Assembly (NCBI GenBank): GCA_030062745.1
Contig: CP099842.1
Span: forward strand, 2,728,001 to 2,792,000
Length of the DNA: 64,000 nucleotides
Direction of reading: 5' to 3'
From: Capitulum mitella
Lineage: Eukaryota > Arthropoda > Thecostraca > Pollicipedomorpha > Pollicipedidae
In this document: in pieces, positions 34,345 through 45,479 of the stretch
Layout of the letters: every line of letters begins with the position of its first letter
How positions within the stretch are numbered: the stretch's first letter is position 1
Notes under the pieces: generated by a model
What the model was told of the DNA's origin: nothing
The model's input: only the letters and a program-made list of their open reading frames with translations
The model's database searches: none
Made by a program: the position numbers and the translations under genes

Positions 34345-36100
34345 TTCGAAGGAACGGAAGGAGCGTCAAAGACGAGTGACCACGGCGTAGCAGTCTTAGA
34401 CAGTTCACAAACTGACAACAGCCTATGAGGCTGCCTTAAAGAGGAACACTTGGTCGCTCAGAAGCCTCGGTCTGATTTGACGGCAACGTATCGTCTGCGT
34501 ACGAGGGCCTTACAAGGGAAGGATGCGTCGCCTACATATGATGGCTTTACATGGCAAGCATGGGGGCCAACATTCTCGTCTGTTCACATGCTGACATCCA
34601 TCATCTGAGATCCAACGGCCACGAAAATGTCTGTCGCCAAAGCACTGGCATACCATGTAGAACAAGGAGTTTGTTGTGCTAAGTCAGTGACTTGCCTTGT
34701 GGATGGTGTGTTTTTTTGTTGTTCTATCTTTATAACATTACTTTTGTTCTACCGTGCTCTCGTTTGTTCTACTGGATTATACATGTCATCAACCAAAGAT
34801 GCCCGCTTTTCTGTCTGAGCAGATTAAGTTGTTGTCATTGGAACGAGAAGCATGGACTTCTCGGTGTCTGAGTGCCAGAAGAAAGTGACCTCATTTATGC
34901 GTGTACATGACTGGAGAGAGCAAGCAAAGCCAAGTTCCCCGAGTGAGAAGATACGGAAGTGATATTTGTCCCAAGACCCGAGCCGTCCTTCCGGTGCTCT
35001 AAATGGGTCCGGTGCCACGACATGAAGGAAGCTGTCCGTGTCCGGCTATCTCACGCTATCGAAGGAGCTCCGCCTCGGGCAGCACCCAGTGACTCAACGA
35101 CTTCGAGCACGCCGACCAAGAGGCATTCCTCACTGAGTGCTCGGCGCGTCCGTTAGGACGATGACGATACCGGGAGAAATTAGCCCCGTAACGGTCCAAA
35201 CCCAATCCCCTCATTGTGCTAGTGTGTGAGTTATTCTGTACGTTTCCTCGGGGTGTGTTACTCATGGGATGCTGCCAGCTTTGAAGCGGAAACTCTCACC
35301 ATTCGCACACGCCATTTCAGCGCCGATTAAATGACTCAGGAAAAAATGTGTTGACTCTGGAACAGCGCCACGTATTGAGGTTCGCAAACAGACGTACTAC
35401 AGGTACAAAACATTGCAAGCTCCGTAAAAGAGAACCAGCTCCGACATGGGCGGTTTTTTCTTACAGCTATTGCTGGAGAGTTAACAATTTCTTGTCGAAC
35501 CATGCGCGTTGCCACAGTATGGAAACATCGAAGCTTATGAAAATACGCACCCTTCTTTATACCGGGAGAGACTTGAGTTCACGCGCAAAAATGTGCATAT
35601 TTGCAGACAATCAGTGTTTCAGCCACATGCCATCTTCAGGAGTGATAAAAACTGAAATTACAAAACTCAAAAAGCTTAGGCGCGCGTCAGTCGAAAGAAC
35701 CAACCTCGGAACTGCACACACGTTACATGAACAGGCGAGTAAAATACTTTAAATTTTTATCACTAATAAAACCGCAATCAAAAAATATTTTTACCACCAA
35801 ATAAAACTTCAATTTTGGTCACTCATAAAGATGGCCTGTGGCTGAACCGTCGGGTCTTTGTTAATATGTACATTCTGCGTGTAAACCCAAGTTCCTCCAG
35901 GTATAAAAAAATGTTGTATATTTTCATAATCAAGCCTAAAGCCCGGGGGCCTGTGCAGACTTTTTTGACTTCATTTAGAGACATCAAAGCTGTCTTAGTG
36001 AGGCCCAGGCTTGCGAAGGACGCGCGAGAAAGACTCACGACAATCCCAGCGCACTGCACATCCCGCCAAAGAAGGGTCTAGGTCCCACCACGGGGCCACA
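34345..36100. other. Intergenic region, nothing recognised
   Basis: AT-rich with short frames only (for example 35348-35752, 134 codons, no motif). Confidence 0.45.
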
Positions 36101-36104
36101 AAAC

Positions 36105-36300
36105 GCACCCGGCCCCCGCGGCGTCGACATCCTGCTGAGGTTGGCTTGTCAGCACCGGCCGGCGCTCAGCCCGTCCGGCCCCGTCCCGGAGCGGCCCGTG
36201 ACGTGACGTGACGGCGCCGAGCGGCCGGCCGCCGGGCGCCGCCGGCCCGGCTGTGAAACGGACCGCCCGCCCGACCCTGGGACAGCTGGAGCGCTTCTCG
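36105..36300. promoter_or_regulatory. CpG island with a triple TGACG cluster
   Basis: CGTGACGTGACGTGACGGCG at about 36,196-36,215 has three overlapping TGACG (CREB/ATF half-site) words, between GGCCGGCCGCCGGGC-type blocks. Confidence 0.4.
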
Positions 36301-37540
36301 CCGGCTCCTTTATTGGTAATTTGTCCGTTTTCACCCGGTGATTTGGCCGTCAGTTCTGGGTCCTTTTGCTACCAAATTTGGCCGGCCTTATGTCATTAAC
36401 CCAGGATCGCTGGAGTTCGGTAAAAGCGAGGACGGGGGTGGCACCGCCTATTACACGAAACCGAGACAGAGAATACATTACAGGTGAGACAAAAGGGGCA
36501 TGCGGGATGAGGAAGGAGAATAAAAAGGATGCTAATGCCTGCTTGCGGATGATAGGTGGTCAGCTGACAAAAACTGTAATAAGAGAAAATTGGTGTAGAT
36601 AGAGGGCAATTCGGTTGTTAGAATAGAGGTCACCAAGAAGGCACAGTGAAACTATACCAGTAAGCGCTAGTTGGACGGCAAAATGAACGTCAGAGACCGG
36701 CAGCGTTTTTAAAGGATGGTCTTCAGCGATGTTACAAGACTGCCGCCGGCTAGAACCGATATTTCAACGTCGAAGCGATGAGTAGTTTAGCCCAAACCGC
36801 AAGACAAATTTCATAGTTTGGAACCAAAATGGCGTGTGACCCAAAATGCGGCGAACATGTTAAGTACATGTAGCTTCATGTATGTACTCATCGAGCTGTA
36901 TGTACCTAAACAAGGTCCGTATTTCACAACCGCGACACCATGCAGCAGACCTTGGACAATAATCTTTTGGAGTTCATCCTTGCCTTTTTGTTCAGCCAGC
37001 GTGACTAACAGGTGGTCCAAGGCATTGCGACCCGATTAAAATAAATGAACTGCACTCCCGTCAAAACCCTCTCGTTTTTGGGGATGGCGTGGGCCGCGTT
37101 GGAAGGGCCAAGATGGGAAATTGGTCTCCGGGATATCTTAATACAGCAGTTATCATCCACAAAGCGAAAGGTAAATGATAAACATTGGGAGAGTTTAAAG
37201 ACTTCCTGTAGGACCCGAACCGTCCCGAAACCCCCAGAACTCTACCCTTAGTCGGCGCCATTCAGCTTTATCTCCCGGCCACACATATCCAAGTGTACTG
37301 AATGCATGTCCCATTCCCACCTCCAGTGCCCTTGTCTTCCATTGAAATCCATTTTGCCCGCTTACGTCACAGGTAAAGCAACGTTTTGCTAAGCGATTTA
37401 CTGAGTTGGACTGCACAAGATCTTTACGGTGGCGCCTGACATTACAACGCTTACACGGTCGGTGCGCCGAAGAGCCTCGATAAATCTTTACCGAATGCTC
37501 CACGTTGGCAACAGCTATGGTTCAGCGAACCCGCAATAGA
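36300..37540. other. Intergenic region, no gene confirmed
   Basis: A minus frame at 37195-37503 (102 codons, no ATG near its start) contains CKRC and CFTC spaced by 28 residues and could be mistaken for a zinc finger. No family was recognised. Confidence 0.4.
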
Positions 37541-37550
37541 TGGCAGCACT

Positions 37551-37640
37551 GTATTTAAACATCGTGCGCACCAACGGCCGGGTGATTCTGGCCAATCAGC
37601 AGTCGGGGGAGATTTGGCGGGAAACGTGACGTCACTAACT
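37551..37640 (-). promoter_or_regulatory. Compact promoter-like cluster: TATA-like, CCAAT, E2F and CRE motifs
   Basis: Within 85 bases lie TATTTAAA (37552-37559), GGCCAATCAG (about 37589-37598), TTTGGCGGGAAA (37613-37624, a consensus E2F site) and GTGACGTCAC (37626-37635, a CRE palindrome). Order and spacing fit a minus-strand start near 37,520, but the CRE and CCAAT can work in either direction. The E2F-CRE-CCAAT combination is typical of proliferation-linked promoters. No gene is evident on either side. Confidence 0.4.
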
Positions 37641-37901
37641 CAGCAGAAGACTGGCATGTGGCGGCGGCCCGCGGCATCGGGCAGGCACCTGCGCCATGTG
37701 TGCCTATTAAAGAGACGCGTGCGCCCCGGGCAGATCGCGGGCAATGAACCTCAGGACGTTCACGACAGAAGACGAGAAGCATGCCCGGGGATGTCATCCT
37801 CTAGGCGGTGCTGAGTGCAGCGAGGCGGATCGGGCGTTGAATGGCATTTCTGACGAGATGGAAGCAAGACTTATCACGCGGGGTGAATTAGGCACATCTT
37901 T

Positions 37902-37911
37902 GTGACGTCAC
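37902..37911. promoter_or_regulatory. Second GTGACGTCAC CRE palindrome
   Basis: The same 10-bp palindrome as at 37626-37635, 276 bases away, in the context TTTGTGACGTCACCG. Confidence 0.4.
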
Positions 37912-38004
37912 CGTACATGCGACGCAGCGCCGAGATGAAGATGTTTGATAAAAAAAGATGCGCTTGTATAATTTCCTTCCTTTTTAAAGGAGGGTAAGAA
38001 CACA

Positions 38005-38095
38005 GGCAGTAACCGATTTGTAACGGATTTCGTTGATCCGAGGAAATCGTTACCGTTACGTTCCAATCAAGGATTACGAAACTGAAACCGTTACT
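38005..38095. promoter_or_regulatory. Cluster of Myb-like YAACNG sites
   Basis: Four sites lie within about 90 bases: AACCG near 38010, TAACGG near 38021, ACCGTTACG near 38052 and ACCGTTAC near 38087. They match the Myb consensus. Function is unknown. Confidence 0.3.
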
Positions 38096-38099
38096 TTCC

Positions 38100-38760
38100 A
38101 AGCAACCTTGGACTCGGTCTAAATCGAGCAGTGTGCGTCCCTTTTTGTGCGTCTGCCTCGTCACGTTGCTGTGCATGGAGCTAGCTTGTTAATCAAATGC
38201 ATTTATGCTCTTGTTCCGCTTTCCAAGCTGCGAGACATGCATGGCCGAAGCGATACTCCTGTTCGCCAGAAGTCTTCCGTTCCGTGGCAGGACTTTGCTC
38301 TTTTTTGCACAGATAAGTGATGGCTCCGGAATGCGGCATGTTTTCGCAGAGTTTCGACGGCGGGAAATGCATGCTAAGTAACGTACAACGTGAAGCCTCA
38401 AAGCAGACTTGAACAGCCCTGCCTTTTTGTGAGAAATGCAGTTCCTCGTTAAACGTCCTTGCCTGAGAGGTTGTTCGTGACGTTCCCACCATTGTCAGCC
38501 TCTGCAATTCATGTGTAATGCTTTCGAGTCGAATTTGCCAGCATTCAAGTTACACCGTGTTAAAAAGTTCGCTTAAAGAAGCTGAAATCCTTCTTATGTT
38601 CTGCCGCTAAGTCGGGCGGGAAAAACGTATATTTCCTTCACCAAAGCATGTCAGATGACTGCCGTTACTACAGCGCTCGCCAACAGACACTGTTAGCGTT
38701 TTGCTACATTCGACAGTGAATTCGACCCGCCAGAAGCCCGGTTTGCTCGCAGCACCGGAA
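38100..38760. other. Intergenic stretch, nothing recognised
   Basis: Short frames only, with no repeats recognised. Confidence 0.45.
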
Positions 38761-38764
38761 GTCA

Positions 38765-39240
38765 GACCAGCAGTCCGCCTGTTGCATCTGGACGTCGAGG
38801 GCGCGATCGGCAGGACCCGGTGCTCCGTGACCTTGACCCGGCAGGCCAGCGCGCGTCGCACGCTGGTCGCGCCGTATCGCGCACCGGTCAGCGTCGGCGG
38901 TCGCCGCAGAACTGCGCAGAACAGGCCGGCCGGCCGAGTCGTGCAGCGGCGGCCGGCGGGGCCGCTCTGCAGAAGTGGGTCGCTGCGATCGCCGCCGGCC
39001 GGCCCCCGACGTCGTACTCGCGCGCGTACTACGCCGCCCGGCCGGCGCCGCGGCCGCCTGCAGCCGCCAGCCGGCGCGGACGGCGGCGCGATAAGATAAA
39101 CTCGAGAAAAACGCGACGCAAACAGAGCGGACGCGGTCGCCGTCCGGCCGGCCGGCCGCGCTGCGTCCACAGCGCGGCCACGCCGCCGAGAAAAAAACGA
39201 AACGGGGACAGTCCGAGGTCAAGAAGCCGTCTGCGCGGTT
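38765..39240. promoter_or_regulatory. Strong CpG island with repeated GGCCGGCCGG
   Basis: One of the densest CpG blocks in the window, with GGCCGGCCGGCC palindromes near 38,931 and 39,144. Open frames of 130-224 codons on both strands run through it without domains, as expected from few stops in GC-rich DNA. Confidence 0.45.
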
Positions 39241-39689
39241 TTTGGGTCGCCGCGAGCACGCTGCGAGTACGCTACGTTTATCTTGGAGACGTCCGTAGTG
39301 TTGACACGCGAAGAAAATGGAGGGCGTTTTGGCTGTGTAACCACGGAGATAGCGGTGAGGTTTTATTCCCGAATTCACTGGCGTTCGCTCTGCCGTTGGC
39401 TATGGTGTAGCTCGTCGGTACAAACGATGGCGCACCAAAAATGTTTGCACCCAATTAACTCGTTATGATGCAATGTAAAATGCACTGCAATCTGCGTCGC
39501 ATTCTCGGGCACGGAAGACCAGCATTAGCCAAAGCTCAGATTTGTTTAGCCATATTTTACCGGCAATTTACGGCAGAGCGTCCGCAGGGCATCCTAACGC
39601 CGGCGCCTCGGACAACAATAAATATGCATGCGGGAGGCAGACACGCAGTCTTGCGTGCCCGAGAGGAGAAAATTGCCCCCTCACCCAGA

Positions 39690-39900
39690 GCGGAGAACAG
39701 ATAACGCCGCCCTCCGGCGCCGTCCGCTGGGTACGGTTCAGCTGCCGCCGTGGACGCCGGGCGCAGTTTCCCGGTCAGGATTACCGGGAAGGAACTGTCG
39801 CCGGGTTTTTCTCGACCTCTGGGGCCCGCTGCGGCCGCCGCCAGCGCCTGGCGATCTGACGTCGGACTGTCGGGAAGGCGCTTAGCGACACCGACTGTCG
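39690..39900. promoter_or_regulatory. CpG-rich block
   Basis: CCGCCCTCCGGCGCCGTCC and GGCCCGCTGCGGCCGCCGCC dominate. No coding feature. Confidence 0.35.
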
Positions 39901-39904
39901 GCAG

Positions 39905-40160
39905 AAACGTCTGTCGGTGCCGGAGGCAGACTGGGGCGAGGACGACAGACTGAGGGACGGTTCATAGGCATGGAGGACAACGAGAGGGGCGGCAGACTGA
40001 TGGACTAGGACTGCAGCAGACCACGGGATGGAGGCAGGGGACGGTGGCAGGATGGGGATGAGGAGCCATCCTTCCAACAGACTGCTGGGACGGTGGCAGA
40101 CGTGGGGGACTGCGCCACTATGAGGTACTGACCCTACAGCGGACCGCGCATGATGACGGC
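39905..40160 (+). repeat. Degenerate GGCAGACTG/GGGACGGTGGCAG repeat
   Basis: Recurring GGCAGACTG-, GACAGACTGAGGGACGG- and GGGACGGTGGCAGA-like words at a spacing of about 25-35 bases. Too eroded for a firm unit. Confidence 0.45.
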
Positions 40161-40239
40161 AGACGAGACGGACGGCGGCAGGACACTTTCGAAAAGAAGC
40201 AGACGCAATGACGCTGCACACGCTGCGCTCTGTTCAGAA

Positions 40240-40500
40240 GCACTAGCTGGCGTTCGAGCTCAGCTTCAAGACGCTGTGGCGGCGGGCAGCTCGAGCCAGC
40301 GCGAGCAGCGCCTCGACTCGCCTCGGCCCTGTGATGACTCGGCTCGGCCGAGGAGGCTGACGGGCGCCGCCTGCAGGCCGGTCCGACAGTGTAATACATA
40401 TGGAGATGGAGCGGCTAATGGTCGGCCGGCGTGCGGCCCCCCGCCGGGCGGCGCGCGCCGCCGGCGGCGGCCGCCACAGCTGGCCGCACTCCCAGCACGC
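40240..40500. promoter_or_regulatory. CpG island with GGCCGGCGTGCGGCC core
   Basis: GC-rich with CGGCGCGCGCCGCCGGCGGC. It runs directly into the 71-bp tandem repeat. Confidence 0.35.
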
Positions 40501-40511
40501 CGAGCGGCCGC

Positions 40512-40735
40512 ACCGCAGGTACCGCCTGAGGCCGGCACGGGCCTGCTACACGCCAAACACGCGTCCTCTGAGTCCCGGCTGTACCGCAGGTACCGCCTGA
40601 GGTCTGCTACACGCCAAACACGCGTCCTCTCAGTCTTGGCTGTACCGCAGGTACCGCCTGAGGCCGGCACGGGCCTGCTACACGCCAATCACGCGTCCTC
40701 TGAGACCCGGGTGTGGCACATGTGCCAATGCGGGC
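40512..40735 (+). repeat. ~71-bp tandem repeat, three copies
   Basis: ACCGCAGGTACCGCCTGAGG begins copies at 40512, 40583 and 40643. Each is followed by CTGCTACACGCCAAACACGC and GTCCTCTGAGTC. The second copy lacks about 11 bases (60-bp period). A fourth copy is only partial. The 230-codon frame across it is a by-product. Confidence 0.85.
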
Positions 40736-40959
40736 AGATGAGGGTCTGCCGCACGCAAAACACGGCATCGCTGCCGTCAGGCGCGAGGAACAGCAAACAT
40801 GGCACGCTAACCCTGACACTTGCTGTACAGTGTACAGGGTGATATGGTAGCCAGGAACGCTCAACGCCCAAAACATCCCCCACAGCCACAAAAACAAAAA
40901 CACCCAGTACACGACCGCGGCACGTCAGTCTCGCCGAGGGGAGCGGCACGAAGGGCACC

Positions 40960-42590
40960 CCTGAACTGCGATTTTGAGCTCAAATATCAACAGACTGTTG
41001 TCGACGTGCTGTGTATTCGCTGGAATCGGACCAAATCGGCGTTTTGAATAATTAGAGGCTGTCCGGCTTTGTCAGTCACGGGAGAAGAGCAAAAAAGCGG
41101 TAAAAGCCGCGAAGCCTTGTTGCGTCATGGTTTTGACGTTTTTCATATGTCACAAAAGGTAGACTTTTGCGCCCACAGGCCAGCCGAATGTACGCCCTTT
41201 TCATTCCAATGTTGTTAGCGAGCAGTATCGAGGACAGTCGGAGGACCAAAACGCATCGTTTCGCCTTTGCACGCGACGTTATGTCCACGAGCTCTGTTCG
41301 GATGTCGTGGGCCGCAGGCGAGAAATTTGCGCCCTGCGTCGCACAGCCAAGGGGTCGGGTCAAAAGGTCACCGCGCCGAGTCGAGAGGTCAGTGATCCGT
41401 CGCCACGGAAAGGTGCTGCCCTGCGGCCCGAGATTGCGATTCCCCACCACGGCTGCCCTGAATAACAAGCACCAGACGCAGAAAAGAAACAGTCCAGTCG
41501 TGAATAAGAAAGAAGATATAATTTTCGCCGCCTGTTTTGAATGCTACAGCGACACTAATGGAGCTCGTCGAGCATAAAAAGGTCCTGCGCTCCACGTGGG
41601 ATCTGCGTGCGTTGAACCCGGCACTGAAAACGTCTTCAGATGTGTGCATAAACGACGTTTAATTCAGAGGTACTTCCTTTCTCCGGGCGCCGGCACTTTG
41701 TTTACATTTAATTCAGCTTTTATCGCAGCGACCATGGGGAGCGCTCCCAGGCGTTTCCATGGCAACGCACAGCGCTCCTTTAAAGCGCCCATAAAAAGCG
41801 AGGGCCTGGCACGTGAGAGTGATTTTAATCGTCAGTTTTCGCATGTGGGCCGCGGGGCAGACATGCGGTGATGACCCACATATCCCATAGACACGGGCAG
41901 CCCCGATCGACGTTTCCCGGCGGCCGCCCAGTCGAGTTCCCCTGGCCACGTCCACAATGGGGCCACCGCTGTCCCTCCAGATTCAGGCCTCGTCCGTCCC
42001 GTGTAATTGGGTTGGAAAGTTCTCAGGTGGTGACCATCAGCTGGCACTACGGCGGCTGCCCTCGCACCGGATGTTGTTTAGCACGTGTCCGACCATAAAC
42101 CACGGGTTTCTTTTTAGATTGCCGTGTGTTTTTGGGGTCCACGGCTGCCAACTCGCAGTGTGGTCTGATTTTACTGGGTCCGTTAAAATAGTTTCCGTCT
42201 GTAAACGGCAACAGCCGTCGGCCGGAACGCACAATCTGCCGTGTTTTCATTTCATGATGAATGCAAGATGCACTTTTGCGTTCAACGTTCTTTTCCAGGC
42301 ATGTTTTTGCCTTTACATGGTTGGACGAGCATTTTCTACTCGTCACATAAGTGCATCTGTGCTGTCCATAGGAACGAATACACACGGTTCTTTTTTTATC
42401 GCAACAGTTAGGCATCATCTGACGCTTTTTAGGCATCTGTCGACACGCTGTCAGGCGGGCTGAAATCTGGCAGCTGTTCCGTGTCGCATTCCTTCAGCGC
42501 CGGCCTCCCGCCGCCGGAATTTAAACGAACGCCAGAATGAGGCCACTGAGTCGTTGACCACGCTGGTTTAAACTCCAGTCCATACCCCAT
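40960..42590. other. Intergenic region, no gene confirmed
   Basis: Open frames of 129-168 codons overlap on both strands near 42.0-42.4 kb and show no domain. No repeats were recognised. Confidence 0.45.
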
Positions 42591-42594
42591 TTAA

Positions 42595-42725
42595 ACCAAT
42601 AAGCGGGGCTGGCCGGCCCGTGTCGACGGCTCCGGTTGCGGCAGGGACACCCCGCCGCGCCGGCCCGCCCCTTCGGACCACGGCCGGCCGGCGGCCGTAC
42701 CCGTCTGCGCGAGGAACGCCTCGTG
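42595..42725. promoter_or_regulatory. CpG-rich block with GGCCGGCCGGCGGCC
   Basis: A short GC block with palindromic GGCCGG words near 42,608 and 42,684, flanked by TTTAAAC words at 42,568 and 42,592. Confidence 0.35.
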
Positions 42726-42729
42726 TGGA

Positions 42730-44355
42730 GACCCCTGATGTGGAGATGCCTGGTGCTGGCTGCGATCTACTTAAGACCGGGTTTGGATGACACACGAGGA
42801 AGGCTTTCATTGGGGCTTGTTTTCATTCATTTCATTGGCTACGCTTGTCTTGGCTTGGTGTGGTGATACGAAGTTCTGATCAATTGCGCGAAAGTTTTTT
42901 TAGATTTTTTTTTCATTTGTACAGCCAAGTTTCTTATTCTGGGCCTTAGCTGCATTCTGCTGTTCTTTTCATCCGGACTCACTTCTTTTGTTAATGCTGA
43001 TTATGCAACTACATTAGACTAAAGTAACGTCACCGCTCAAAAAATGTATTCTCATGCTGCTTTTGACCACAGAGACCTCCGTTTGAACACCGGAAATCTG
43101 GAGCACATTTTAACATCTAAACGCATTTCTCATAAATAAACATTTAATAAACCACATTTACGGTACGTCAGATGCGTGCCGTAGATGGTACCGCAGAGCT
43201 GCACGTGTGGGCAAATTGCTGGTGTTTCTATGCGTTTTACAATGAAAAATTCCTAGTGGTTAGCGGAACTTTGTTGTTATATTATGAGCACGCGTATAAA
43301 GCCCGGACCAAAGCACTGTCATGTTTTCAGAAAACGGTTTGCAGAACTGAAAAGGTCCAAAAGTAAAATTTCGTTCTAGGGGAAAATGTCAGTTTCCGTA
43401 TGACATTTTGAGACATTGGCAGACCTTCGCCTAAGCCCGGATCCAGACGATGTGCTGGGGGTGGGGGCAAATATTCATCCGTGTAATCTAACCTACCCTG
43501 CAATGTTGATTTCTCCTGGGATTTCGGCCAATGTTTCGTCATTTTTAGCCATTGCGTCTTTTTCGAAACTTAATCAAGCAAAAAAATTACTTTTACAGAC
43601 GCCGACATAGGCTTTAAAATGTAATATGTCAGAACCCCAATTCCATCCAAAAAGGGGGCCGAAAGACATGTTACCCCTGTTCCATCAAAAAAGGGGATCA
43701 TAGCCCCGATGCCCCCTGGATCCGCCATCGTTCTTGACGATAAACGTCAAGCCAACGGGAATAAAAATGGTTGGGTAGAAATCTGAGAGGAGAGGATGCC
43801 CATTTTTCCGAAATTCTGGGCACAGTCGCAGAATGTCCAAGGGGACAACCGTTTTTGGTCCAGCAGCGACATCGCGACCAGAAAAACTATGCAGTACGAG
43901 TGGGGTCTCGAAGAAATGGCATACCTTTATCTCTTTGCGTAATGTTTTTCACCTAGATTCGTCGATAAAAATTGCAATATTGTCAACATACATTGACTTG
44001 TGTAGTGAACAGCGTTTCCTCAGTGCAATAAAGATACTTTTTGTCTTTTTTGGGTACGTCCAATGCATGAACCGGCTAAATTGTTGTTTTACAAGCGGCA
44101 CTGACAAGACCACTGGCGGCTCAACGCCATCATTATTACCTCTCGGCAAATTATTTCTGACGAGATCAGTCGGCTATGGCCAAGGCCATTGCCATGTTTT
44201 ACCAGGTCGTTTTTAAGAATGCCTGCTTCGCTCTTGTCAGCTTACTCATAAAGCGGAATGCAGAAGCACCACCCATTTTCTGAGGACAAGGGAGTACCGA
44301 CATAGGCAGTTTGCCTTAACTTTTTACAGAAATGCACACGCAGGCTAAGATCCTA
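42730..44355. other. AT-rich intergenic stretch, nothing coding
   Basis: A duplicated TTCCATCMAAAAAGGGG motif at about 43,640 and 43,680 looks like an eroded short repeat. Nothing else. Confidence 0.45.
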
Positions 44356-44359
44356 GAAA

Positions 44360-44506
44360 CCAGGGGCACGGGAACTCCTCTTCAATTGGGAGGGAAGCAT
44401 TTTGGGTCAGTTCTTTCCAGTCTACGCCCATAGGGTCAATGTTAAATTCCAAAAAAGTTGGGGGGCTAAAGCCCCCCCCTGGCCCCATGGGTTCCCGTAT
44501 GCCTAT
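44360..44506. mobile_element. MITE-like repeat, family M2 copy 2 (~147 bp)
   Basis: Inverted ends GGCACGGGAAC (left) and GGGTTCCCGTATGCC (right). The interior GGAAGCATTTTGGGTCAGTT and AATGTTAAATTCCAAAAAAG matches the 10.7 kb copy. The GCCCCCCC end block is shared in style with M1 and M3. Confidence 0.7.
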
Positions 44507-44639
44507 GCTTGAAACCCGTCATATGAAAACGCAACAGATGAGCGGAGCAAGAAAAATGGCACGGCTTCTTTAATTGAAAGCCACGTATTCGTCTGTCTCC
44601 GCCGACACGATGCTTCATATCGCCAAAAGATGTGCTTAG

Positions 44640-44915
44640 CTTGTGGGCCGAGTCCTGCAGAGGCGCGCCCGGCCAATGACCTTGACCCGTGACCTTTCGG
44701 CGGCAGCGCGAGCCCAGTCGCCTCGGCCGCCGCCGGCTGACCACGTGACTCCGGCCGTCGACGGTGACGAATCGGCAGGCGTCGACGGGCGCGACGGGCC
44801 GCGGCGAGGGGGTGCGGTGTCGTCGCGCCCCTGCCGAGATCTGTGACGTGTCAGAGTGGCCGTGACGCCCTCCGGGCCGGCTGGCGGAGGAGACGCCGGC
44901 TGCGGCAGAAACGCC
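44640..44915. promoter_or_regulatory. CpG island
   Basis: GC-rich block with CGGCCGCCGCCGGC and GGGCCGCGGCGAGGG sequence, immediately left of the 33-bp minisatellite. Confidence 0.35.
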
Positions 44916-44924
44916 GCCAGAGAA

Positions 44925-45470
44925 TGCTGCAGACTGCTCAGAATCACCGCCAGACTGTCAGCAGTCTCAGAGCTGTCTTCGCAGACGGCTCAGAATGGCT
45001 GCCGGGGACTACTACAGACGGCTCAGAGCCACGGTCAGGGACTCTGAGCCGTCTCAGGAAGCTCAGTCTCAGTCTCAGTCTCAGTCTGAGAGGACTCTGG
45101 GACGGACGACTCGAAGTGGCTGCCAGGGACATATGGCTCAGAGCCACACTCAGGGGCTTCTACATACGGCTCAGGGCCACGATCAGGGACTGCTCAGACG
45201 GCTCAGAGTCATGGTCAGGGACTACCACAATATGGCTCAGAGTCACGGTCAGGAACTGCTCAGACGGCTCAGAGTCATGGTCAGGAACTACCACAAGATG
45301 GCTCAGAGTCACGGTCAGGAATTACTACAGATGGTCGAGAACCACCGTCAGGAACTACTGCAGACGGTTCAGAGGCATGGTCTGGGCTACTACAGACGGG
45401 TCAGAGTCATGGCCAGGGACTACTACAGACGGTTCAGAGGTACGGTCTGGACTTACTACAGACGGCTAAC
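44925..45470 (+). repeat. ~33-bp minisatellite (GGCTCAGAGTCATGGTCAGG)
   Basis: Roughly 15-17 units of GGCTCAGAGTCATGGTCAGG followed by GACTACTACAGAC, with 31-34 bp periods. A CTCAGT hexamer run (AGTCTCAGTCTCAGTCTCAG) is embedded at about 45,064-45,090. The 208-codon frame simply translates the repeat. Confidence 0.9.
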
Positions 45471-45479
45471 GGCAGGAAA

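Noticed and set aside
33817-34428. Long Gly/Arg-rich and Ala/Asp-rich open frames
   Set aside because: They are translations of the 12-bp minisatellite. Several frames on both strands are open at once and none has a domain.
37195-37503. Minus frame with CxxC pairs, zinc-finger-like
   Set aside because: No ATG near its start, spacing fits no finger family I know, and there is no downstream exon.
38607-39378. Overlapping 130-224 codon frames on both strands
   Set aside because: CpG-island composition removes stops. Proteins are Arg/Ala/Gly/Pro-rich in every frame, with no domain.
44843-45469. 208-codon plus-strand open frame with repeated DGSESWSGT
   Set aside because: It is the 33-bp minisatellite read in frame. 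No start context or splice structure.
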